Assembly: GCA_000444245.1 (NCBI GenBank)
Contig: ATSW01004934.1
Location: forward strand, 1-24,204
Direction: 5' to 3'
Length of the DNA stretch: 24,204 nucleotides
Source: Botryllus schlosseri
Taxonomy: Eukaryota > Chordata > Ascidiacea > Stolidobranchia > Styelidae
Shown piece after piece: positions 1-9,600 of this stretch. Within the stretch, counting starts at the first letter, position 1, and each line of letters opens with the position of its first letter. The notes beneath the pieces are model-generated. The model ran no database searches. It was given only the letters and a program-made list of their open reading frames with translations, and had not been told where the DNA came from. A program made the translations under genes and the position numbers.

Positions 1-114
1 ATAGTAAAGATGATTTAGTACCCCGTAATTTTGATATGACTGTGTGCAGTGTGCATATATCGGAGAGTTAACCAGTCGGTAAAGGTCATGTTGCATATAA
101 AACAAAGTGACAAC

Positions 115-305
115 CAATGTTCCCTCTAAGCTGCGTACGTGCACAAATGCGCAGTGCTTTCATGGTCCCTGCGCACAGAAAATCTAAGTTGCGCACAAAA
201 AATCCGAAGTGATGACTTTTTTAGTCGTTACGCACTGTTTTCCTAGGGTCTGCGCAGTGAGTTGGTGAGCGTGCGCAGACTCGTCAAAAATTAGAAGGAA
301 CATTG
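115..305. mobile_element. hAT-type MITE with 8-bp target duplication
   Basis: A 191-bp non-autonomous element. Its ends are inverted copies (CAATGTTCCCTCTAA on the left; the reverse complement of the right end reads CAATGTTCCTTCTAA). It is flanked by a perfect 8-bp direct repeat, GTGACAAC, at 107-114 and 306-313. The interior is rich in TGCGCA-type palindromes. The 8-bp duplication is the hallmark of hAT transposition; no coding capacity is visible, so it must have been moved in trans. The perfect duplication suggests a fairly recent insertion. Confidence 0.9.
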
Positions 306-313
306 GTGACAAC

Positions 314-675
314 CACATGAAAGCGATCCATTGTCACTTGTTATCAAATTTGATTTCATGAATGAGTGAAATATAAACATTGGCCTTGGTTCAGCCAATC
401 GGCATTCTGGGGAGACATAGAATTGGTGGCCTACTAATATATAAAATAGTCATTTTCATGGATGATAAGTATTTATATATTTAACATTTGTTTCCAGTCA
501 ACGAACATTATGTATAAGATATAGTCAGCGAAGTGGGAATTGAAAATGAAAATCAGAGGTAAGCAATGTTTTAGTGTGTTTGCTGCTGCATGAGTCAAGT
601 CCGGCTGATATAATGGTACATGCGATATTAGCGAAAATATAACCTAACTCAGGCAAAATTATATCGTGGCCATTA
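314..675. other. Gene-free stretch
   Basis: No convincing coding region or repeat seen. A good acceptor (ending 497) and donor (559) bound a 61-nt segment, but every frame in it is closed. Confidence 0.4.
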
Positions 676-1598
676 TAGGGATGGTGTAAACGTGTGGTTC
701 ACGTTCGCGTTCTGTGTGCGAACCTCAGAAATTTAGAGGTTCGCGTTCACTAACGAACGTTGGTAGGTTCGGCACTGTGAACCTTTTTCACATGTTTTTT
801 ACATAACAATTTTCACAAAATGTATTGCATTTCAACTGCGGGTCACTCTATGCAAGGCGATAGCAGCATTAAAAAAATCAGCACTAAACGAGCATGTACC
901 ATGACAATACCAAAAGTTTTACTTGCTTTGTTACAAAAGTTTGCTCGAAATATCCAGTTTCCGTTTATAAAATTTAGTGTCTTTATGCTGTGAGCTTGAC
1001 CCGCAATCACACAACATCAAGAGCGAAATACGCTGCTACATATAGGTATAGTCAGCGAATGGTGATTATTCAACCAATCAATGAAATTCATATCAATGTA
1101 TGATATAAAAAATTTACCGGGCCTACAGGGTCAATCTTGATTTCATGTGTTTATTGTCTCATAAAAAACCAAATCTGTGCGATTGGGGTGTTGGCTACTG
1201 CTGTCCAACTTGTTAATGGGGTAATATCGGTAGCAAGTATAGAAACCCGTTTTACACTCTGCTCCAATATCAACGCAGCAATACTCAGACGCCGAATACA
1301 TTGTCCGGTCTGGCCTATAGACAGTTGAGGCGTAAGCTTATATCCCCTTCCAAGTCCTCGTCGAAATTGTTCGCAAAGCGACTGAAAATATTGATTTTAT
1401 GGGATTTTTATATCATTTTATTGCCCCAGTTTATACATTCGGCGACGTTTAAAACGTCAGTATGTACTTCAGCATTGTGGCATTATGTGGTCAGAGTCGT
1501 CGCTAGGTATAGAGTACATTACTACAGGCTATCACTTCCCTATATTTAAAATTAGCAATATGACGTCATGTGACGTCATGAGGTTCACACCATCCCTA
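676..1598. mobile_element. hAT-like non-autonomous element, TAGGGATGG ends
   Basis: The left end reads TAGGGATGGTGTAAAC and the reverse complement of the right end reads TAGGGATGGTGTGAAC, a 15-of-16 terminal inverted repeat about 923 bp apart. Subterminal DNA near the left end repeats GGTTCGCGTTC-type words, as is common where hAT transposases bind. Flanking 8-mers (GGCCATTA and GACCTACG) do not match well, so the target duplication has decayed or the copy is old. No transposase is recognisable. Assignment to hAT rests on the TAGGG-type ends and size and is an inference. Confidence 0.65.
1561..1578. promoter_or_regulatory. Two perfect palindromic CREs inside a transposon end
   Basis: TGACGTCA occurs at 1561-1568 and again at 1571-1578, with 10-bp centre spacing, just inside the right inverted repeat of the 676-1598 element. 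TGACGTCA is the consensus palindrome for CREB/ATF bZIP factors. It lies about 300 bp beyond the stop of gene A. Function is unproven. Confidence 0.45.
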
Positions 1599-1718
1599 GA
1601 CCTACGTGCATACCTTCCTACGTTCCCACGTGCATGCATAATTTGGATTAAAATGTTGTACTTGATTTATACCGCGGTATAAGTCTGAGCTAGGTTTGGG
1701 CTTCGTGTGCCATGGGTG

Positions 1719-1724
1719 TTTATT
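1719..1724 (-). terminator. Candidate poly(A) signal of gene A
   Basis: The minus strand reads AATAAA here, about 190 nt past the TAA at 1913-1915. This fits a two-exon gene A whose second exon is terminal. Confidence 0.4.
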
Positions 1725-1912
1725 CACGCCCATATGCTAGGGGTGGTGCACGGGTGGAAAAACACAATCTTTTCGCTAAGAGCGTAGAGTCGGGAATTAT
1801 TGTTATGTATATTAGCGCTTGCGACGAATTACAAATGAAGACCCAAGACTCCAAGGGTTTGTCTCTGATCTCATTGAAACTATATATCTGTTGTTGATCA
1901 CAATAATGCGAG

Positions 1913-2038
1913 TTAACGTACCCCAACGCCAGCTGCGTTTGTCACAATATCCTCCAGCTCCTTGGACAGATCGTCAATCGTTTTCTCGAAATCAGCAGGA
2001 AGCAAGAGTTCTCCATCGGTCAAGTTTCTCGTTACAAT
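1913..2038 (-). CDS. Gene A exon 2 (probable terminal exon)
   Basis: It follows a weak acceptor (CGATTAG) at 2039-2040. There are 41 codons plus TAA, rich in Asp, Glu, Leu and Thr, with codon choice that looks like real coding sequence. A GTACGT at 1921-1916 could alternatively act as donor, ending the exon at 1922. Confidence 0.5.
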   Translation of the reverse strand: MVTRNLTDGELLLPADFEKTIDDLSKELEDIVTNAAGVGVR

Positions 2039-2655
2039 CTAATCGATAAATAACATACCCCCAAATTTTATAATATGATGAGTCAACGTGATTAATCTTA
2101 AGGCACGCGTACTCGACATCCAGGCATGGTGCTATGGGAGAATTTACTTTTTTCCGAGTGGTAGCAATGAAGTGATAATGACCTGATTACTCTTTTTGAA
2201 ATGTCTTAGGTAATTAATAGGCAACTTTTAATAAGTTGACATAAACACAGACTAATCGAGCTCCTTGGTAACGATATATAGACGTGACTAAGCTTGTGTC
2301 AGACTGACTAGTTTAACTTATGCCGAGGTCAATACGACGAGGAAAATTACTGCCCAAGTCGCCTTTAGGGCTCACTGTCACTTTGTGTTCATAGTTAGTT
2401 TAACATGTTTTAATGAAGAGCAATAGTTTCTGCAACTTTCATACAGCGATGCCAACATGTAGCCTAGATATATCAATCAATATCTGTGGATATCGTAGTT
2501 TCCCTATTGGACTTGGTGGTAAATCTATGTAAAATACGATCAATCCCAAAATTCTCTTGAGTACAATTATTAAAAATTAATGATAAATAACTTACCTCTT
2601 GTGTAGTACATAGTATTCCATGACACAACAGAAATACTACTATGTATTCTTTCAT
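1913..2655 (-). CDS. Gene A: small secreted acidic peptide, two exons
   Basis: Unrecognised gene. Exon 1 (2655 down to 2596) encodes a 20-residue secretion signal, MKEYIVVFLLCHGILCTTQE, and stops at a clean GAG|GTAAGT donor. After a 557-nt intron, an exon opening at 2038 continues in phase 0 with an acidic, helical-looking segment. It contains an NLT glycosylation sequon, PADFEKTIDDLSKELED and then NAAGVG. If the exon reads on, it meets TAA at 1913-1915, giving 61 residues, with AATAAA about 190 nt further. If GGG|GTACGT at 1921 is used as a donor, more exons would follow, but I found none convincing. The gene is divergent from gene B, and the PAxFE...DLS stretch faintly resembles exon 2 of gene B, so they might be distant relatives. 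Secretion is inferred; function is unknown. Confidence 0.5.
2596..2655 (-). CDS. Gene A exon 1 (signal peptide)
   Basis: This is 60 nt, 20 codons from ATG at 2655. There is a charged start (MKEY), a hydrophobic core (IVVFLLCHGILC) and a polar tail (TTQE), the three-part layout of a signal peptide. It ends exactly at a consensus GTAAGT donor, phase 0. An open frame also extends upstream, but the signal-like segment supports this ATG. Confidence 0.5.
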
Positions 2656-3480
2656 ACTCGAGTGGCACCTCCAATCCGATTTTTGTATTCTATTTCTAGA
2701 AACGATCATTATAAGTATGACCCAATTTTTGAGCGTGTTGACTATAGTCCTTGTACGAATGAATATTAAATATCCAGAGTATAAATGCGCTAAATGAAGC
2801 AGACTAATACTTTGTCGTCTGATAACGCTGTTTAAAATAAAGAGTACCCGATCAAGCATATAAGCATACACAAGTCACACGTTGAGATATTGTTATTGTC
2901 CGAGCACATTTTGCGGGCTCACACTTGTCGACACTAAAGTCTTCTAACATACTCATTGCTCATCCAACTACAAGAAACAGTTGAACAAGTCTCACACAAC
3001 GCTACCACAAAAATCTCTATGCACCTATCAGACAGTATTGCGGATCTATGTAGAGCCCTGTAGGCCATACTTAACGCCGCCATAAAATGAAGCTATATAG
3101 ACTGAACTCTCAATGAAGCCTGGGGCGATTAATGATTTTTGCTTCGAAAACAACTATGTATATATATATATTCGAGATGTCGCTATACACAAGTCATCTT
3201 GCGAATATTGGTGCTCGTATAGCTATAGCATTCTTGCGAACGAAAATTAGTAGCCATTTCATGACGCATTGAGGATATTTGCGTAATATTTAGCGTGTCG
3301 ACAAATTGATCGAGAATTGCGCACGCCTCCTCACATATCCAACATTTTGATTTCAATTAATTTTCCTAAATCACGATATAGAGTCCTGCAGGCTATTCGC
3401 TGTACTTGTATCAAGAATGATAATATATTTTTGAAAACTGAATTTTTCTAGCCTCGGGGCGTATGTATATAATGAGAAAT
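2656..3480. other. Divergent intergenic region between genes A and B
   Basis: No coding region supported. It separates two outward-facing secreted-protein genes and probably holds both promoters. A short (TA)n tract lies near 3159-3172. No clear TATA box is seen for gene A. Confidence 0.4.
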
Positions 3481-3490
3481 TATTTGTCAC

Positions 3491-3536
3491 TTACGTCACG
3501 AACTCATTCCATAACCATATACGAAGACATATAAAA
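3491..3536 (+). promoter_or_regulatory. Gene B core promoter: CRE-like site plus TATA box
   Basis: TTACGTCA (3491-3498) is a variant CRE, bound in animals by CREB/ATF-type factors. TATAAAA (3530-3536) follows 31 bp later. The start codon is 74 bp past the TATA box, leaving room for a 5' leader of roughly 45-50 nt. The order and spacing are those of a compact, regulated promoter. Function is inferred from motif position only. Confidence 0.6.
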
Positions 3537-3609
3537 CAGTTCTATAACCGTGATTTTCCCAGTCAAAGGATATTTCATTTTCAGACAAGCAAGGGAATAG
3601 CAAGTTAAA

Positions 3610-3666
3610 ATGAAAGTTGCAGCAGTATTGGCCTTGGTAGCAGTATGCGTGCATGGATATCCGATG
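3610..3666 (+). CDS. Gene B exon 1 (signal peptide)
   Basis: Nineteen codons encode MKVAAVLALVAVCVHGYPM, a textbook signal peptide with likely cleavage after VHG. The ATG sits in an AAAATGA context and is the first ATG after the TATA box. The donor is GTAAGA at 3667. The following intron is only 104 nt and ends at GATCACAG (3770). Confidence 0.75.
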
Positions 3667-6600
3667 GTAAGAGCCGTACCGTTCCTTGCAATATTCCGGA
3701 AATTGCGTCGTTTCATAGGCACAATTTTAAATATATTTGTCGTTTAATCACTTGTAACGTGTGATCACAGAATGTGCCTGCGACTTTCGAAGATCTGTCT
3801 GAATTGAGCAAAGACTTTGACCAGGATACAACAACGCGGAAAATGATTTTATCTGTAAGTGCTTCAAACAAAATAGTCGATACGTTACTATAGTCGAAGT
3901 TGGTAACTTATATGCTCACTGGAAACAATACCTTTTTGACTGATCCAACGTATAGAAAAGAATACTATGGGGCGCATGTACTAGTGATCAGCTCCCTCGG
4001 TGCTCGGATGAATAAGGAACATATTTAAATGACAAGCTTTATCAATGCCCATTGCCCAATACCCACAGTCTCATTGATCCAACAAGCTCGTATAATTGTT
4101 CCATCTGAAGGTTTGTTGCAATCAAGTGCGTGTACTATGCAATACTTTTCGTCCTGTATCTGCTGAATATACAATACATTGTACAGATACTGGACAGGCA
4201 GTGCGCTGTCGCAGTGTTTTCTCACTTACCGGACTTCCCCTTAGCCGACGAATGACTCAGTTTCGATTTTATGTCATGATGCTGTCATTGCAGCATCATG
4301 ACCACTTTGACGATGAAACTGGAACCAACGAATACACAGGTTGTAATTGATCTCGCAGTGATAGATCACTTTCAACTTGAGGCGACAGCACGTACAGTGC
4401 ACGCACTTCAACTAAGTCAGCACTAAACACGCTCATTCACGAGTCATGATCATTCATCCGCTGTTGCCGAATCAACGTGATGAACGTAAACGCATGTCAC
4501 GAATAATTGTCCAATGGATCTCAACGATATGGTAGGAATTACCCTTGGAAATTTAGTGCAAAGGGAATTAGTAGATATTAATGCGGTGTATATGTTGGTG
4601 AAAAAGCATCCGAGTTTATCAACATAACTCCGTGAAATGGTGGAACTCAATTCAGGAAAGGTTTACAAGACTTTCTGAACCGAATAAATAGTTTTAAGCT
4701 ATACCTACCTGTTTCCGACCACAAGACTGCGACTGGGACACTGTTCGGTCATTTAGGTCGGTGGTTATTTTATGATATCGTTACGCAATATTTTTATGTT
4801 TCTCATTGAGCTGATCACATGGACTTTATAGAATATTATTATTGAAAAGCGGTGATTCGATTCGAGCGAAATTTTATTCGAATCAGCCGTGGTTCAATTT
4901 TGCCTTACCACCTGAGAATCACCAAATCACGTAATCTGCAAAGTTCTGATCGTTATTTATTAATATAAGACGAGCTTCGTGGATGTACAGAACTTCAATA
5001 TACAATTGAATAGTATGTTAAATTGTTCATTAATATAAAGACAACGATACGATGACAGTTCCACGAGTACACGAGTTCACATGCAGTCTGCCTTTATAAC
5101 CAATTAAACGCCTGTTCCAGGATGATTTCACAACTGACCAAAGTACGGAGGCAGATGAAACGTCGCAGCTTACAACAACGGATGGCTACCAGGAAACGAC
5201 GGAGGTATAAGCCATTAGAAATCTGCGACTACGTTCACAATATAAAACCGTGGTTCTCAATCGTATTCACCCCTTTAGCGCCGCATTCGAGGCATCGCGT
5301 TAAATAGGAGTCACTGAGAGCAGAGCAGAGCTCGATAGAGATGGTTTCCAACGTTTTTCGTATCATGGACCCCATTCGGCCGATGTTTGATCATACCCCG
5401 CTAACAAAAGTAATCCGATTACTCTAAAAGTTCAATTGCCACGTGCAAGCACCTAATGTTTGAAAGATAAAACGCGACCGTCGCTTCAAAGCTATAGGTC
5501 AGAAATAGGACAGTGGGCTCACTCTCCCCAAACTACTGCGAATGCGAACCGAATTTCACGTTGGTAAAGTACCACTGGTCACTTCCGTACCATTTTATTT
5601 AGCATTACTCTTGTCTAGAATATAAATCAATCAAAAGAAAGTAAATCATCACTTCCGTTGTCGAAACATTACGCAAAATATGGTAATGATATATCCTGAT
5701 AAAACATAAATCAGCAAATTTCGGTAGGATGACCTTGAGCTGAATTGATGATTTTGACAGATGATTTTCGCGATGAGCAGACTTGAGAAAAGGGCGAAGT
5801 TAGCATCGTTGTGATGGGTTCGGCATATCTTTCCCCAAACTAGAAGAAATTTGGTCGATAAGCTGATGTCGCACGATAACCACACCTCAGCTAGTTTAAA
5901 AGAAACGAGCGGGATTTACACGAAAACCAAAGATTTCAAATCGCATTTAAATATACTTCTTTCTAAAAACTATAGTTTCATAATTTACGGAATTACCTTC
6001 CCTTGCAAACCTAAAACCCGATTACCTCATAAGAATTCTAAAATTCCCCTAAGTAGGGAATTCCCCCGGTTGGGAACTACTGGGTTAATAGAATTATTAA
6101 TTGGAAATAGCTCAAATCAAGAGTATTCTTTCCAATTCAAGCAACGAATGCCACGGCGTTGTTGTTTACCACATACAGACGAGCCATTACAGATGTCTGC
6201 TTTTCAAACTAACTGTAGTATTCTTACACCAAAATAAATTCTGGGCTGCCAACATTCCTTTTCACTTGATATGCGTTCCATAAATGGTCACATTTTAAAT
6301 CTTAACTTACCTTCGTAAACACATTTAATGTTATGGTTTACTTCTAACCGCGAAGAGATTTATCGACGGTGAATCACCAAAGATTTTGAAACTTTGGTGC
6401 CACAAGAAATCTTCGTACCTTACGCTCTTGAGAACCACTGATATATAAGAAATATTTCGAAATGTGAGCGTTGTTTCAGCTATACTGAAACTGCATGCTG
6501 CAACGATACAATGCTTTTCAAGAAATTTGAGAATTTGGTCCATTCGTGAAATCTACGGACAGAAATCTGTAATTTTACGATTTTCGAAATGGCGTGGTTC

Positions 6601-9600
6601 CGAAGTGCTGGTGTATTATTCAGGAATCGAGAGGGTGGTATCAATACGTAAATTTACCGTAACTATACTGATTCCACAGTAAGATAAAGAAGGAGAATTT
6701 ACGAGGGAAAAGGTTGTGGTATATATAACGAAATCATCGTTTCACTCACGCGCATGACTGAGGAATCATATACCGTTGCGATAATGGTCAATAAATGTTG
6801 GTATATAGATAGCGTGTATCATGATTAGAGTGCAGACATATGATGTCTCTTGGAATCCTTAGAAATCCCTTAGGCAATCATCTGAAAGCGATTTAATACG
6901 AAGCATTGTCTATTGTTTATATTGTTGATTACAATGCTACAACTGTCAAAAGTTCCTAGGAAAAAGTTTCAGATTATTTCATTAGTGAAAATAAATCAGA
7001 TATGTGTCTTAAAATGTAGTGTTCAGTTTCGATTCTGCAGCAGTAGTTCTCAAAACCTGCTCGCACCAATATTTCTTGCGACTCGCCCCGTATGTGAAGT
7101 CATTGTCATTTATCAACAGGATAACTCTCCATATGGTTCAAAGTTTACCTCCAAAAGATTGAGACCGAAATTATCCAACTGTTCATCTGGCGGACGCAGG
7201 ACCAGAAAGTTGCCTGTTGTCAGATTAGTCGGATTGCAATGTTAGAATATCATATTTTAAATTAGATTCCGGCGTCTCCTAACTTGCTCGTAACTCTAAC
7301 TGATGACAGGCAATGCTTCAGGCAGAGTCTCCTACAGTGTTCAGCAATATAACTACTAATTTCCCTTTACAAGTACACAGCAATTCTTGGACTTTTACCA
7401 AGAAAACAAGTGGAATAGAGTAAATCTACTGTAATATTCCCCTCATTCTGATTACGCTGAGCTTTAATCTACTCGAAAGCTCGACATAACGGACTTTTCA
7501 AGGACAATTAGAAAAGGAACACAATGACATGTAGGAAATAGCGATGCGAATGTGTTCTGCGGACTATGGTGAAAATTGATGTAAAATATCTTAACGTTAT
7601 CTGAATAACATCACTAATTCTGCGGAAATTGTCGTAAATATAACAAACGAGAATTGAAAAAACGTGCCACCGCACATGTCCTGTGCCGCGAGCTCTATGA
7701 GTGAATATCTTCTGTCAAACTCAATTTCGGTCAAATTAGAGTCACGACCTTAGACGGTGTATACCCAGTTTTGGCATCCGCCCCCACATTCAGCATAACG
7801 GTTGATGAATAATCACAACATATTTTCTTACATTTGTAACGGCGCGTGCTTATTGCGTGAATATGGTGACTTTCTTGACCTGCATGCGCTATGAACGTCG
7901 CTGCTAGGCTAATACTTCGATGATTATCTTGTTATCTGCATTCTATACTCTTGTAGTTCCCGTCACCCTTCATACCGATAATATGGGGGTAGTTTGAGGC
8001 CTGTCAAGTGATCGCAGTTTATATATTGTTATTTATGTCCGAAGAAATGTGGTCGAATATGGGTTATACGTGGCAAACGAATATTCACATTTATCAGCAG
8101 CTGTAAGCACTTCACGTCTTATTTGGCACCACATGCCTTTGCGGAGGGGCGTTTAGCGTTAACCAGAAACCACTCCTAGAAATAATAAACGATTTTTGAG
8201 TTATGCCTCTAATAGATTGGCAGTGTAGGCCTATACTTAACACACTGCCCATAATCTTCTGTGATAGCAATAAATAAATTCGTTCTTTTATTCGTTTTGT
8301 GTATCAAGTTTCATTTATTCATTTTTTTACCTTTCACAAAAATGCGATTAAATGAGAAAATAATTTTCTCATTATATTTTGTGCACCAAAATAGCAAGTG
8401 ACACGAGCATTTTCATAATATTGATGTGTAATTGGATGGTATTTTTGCTGAAATCACATGCTAATGAAATACTTGGGTCGTGAAACTTCATAAAGAGTAA
8501 TATTTTGTTCAGTTGAGCAGGACCGTATTGGCAACCCCTCCTCCAGATAAATATAAACCGAGTACCTACATACTGCGCCACAATATTAGTCAACAACTCA
8601 TAACACATCCCTCGGTTTGTCTCGTCATCTCTTTTAGTATTTGAAAGCCATGTTGGGAATATTTTGCAGGGAAAATTGCAGCATATAAATTGCAAATCAC
8701 GGTTAATTAGAAGACGATGTAATGTAATGCTGCACATAATCCGCCCAAATGACATGGTAACTGTTAATTGAGAGTAATCAAATAAGACGTAAAACACGAA
8801 GATTAGATCTTTTAAATTTGCCGTATCATGCTAAATTAACAGCTTTACCAAATCATATGCTACAGTGAAACTCAAGAATATTTCATTTCATCAAGAAATT
8901 TCAGTACGCCTGCCACAGATTGCGAACAATCACTAATAAAATGCCGTTACTTTTCTCAGGATAATTCCGATTACGTCAGAGGCACAGTCACCGGTCCTGC
9001 AGGCGAAACGACAATGATCGATTGTTTCACAAACGTAGGAAATAACGAATAACTTTACCAGTTACATTAACATGGACATGGACAGAACCATTCATATTTC
9101 GATTTGAATCGCGTGTGTGTTATTATGTCGTCAGGCACTGCGGGTGTGCTTCTAAATCGGGGTGGTGACATATCCAGTCGTCCGACCAGACGTTGGTAAA
9201 TAAATTCTTTGGCAGACCGAATAATAATTCGATTGGAACCCAAATTGGTCCTGTGGAAGTTCATTGTTCATAGCCAAAACTGTTTGCACTCAAATTAATG
9301 TTAACCCAAACAGAACAAGTAGATTTCTCGTCAGCAGTTAATCTTTCTCGGCTTGCCGACTGCGGTCTAATTTCGGGACTTATAAAATTATCGCAAATAG
9401 CCGTGATACGTTTTCTTTTGGGAGCGAAAACCAGAGGTGGTCAGTAACGAAGTACTTCTACTTTTTCGAAGTACTCAAGTAGTTTTCCACTACTTCTGGT
9501 ACTTACTCAAGTAGATAGAATCTTCGCTACTTCTACTTCTACTTCGTAATATTTTGTGATCTACTTACTTACTTTTCGCTATTTTCAGTTTGTCAAGTAG

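Noticed and set aside
498-558. Segment between a good acceptor and a GTAAGC donor, exon-like
   Set aside because: All three plus-strand frames contain stops; at best a non-coding exon with no other support.
4294-4339. Acidic exon-like segment (HHDHFDDETG...) in gene B intron 2
   Set aside because: At 46 nt it breaks phase 0 and would bring an immediate stop in exon 3; its donor GTTGTA is weak.
8372-8797. 141-codon minus-strand open frame
   Set aside because: No recognisable domain, no splice context, and composition like non-coding AT-rich DNA.
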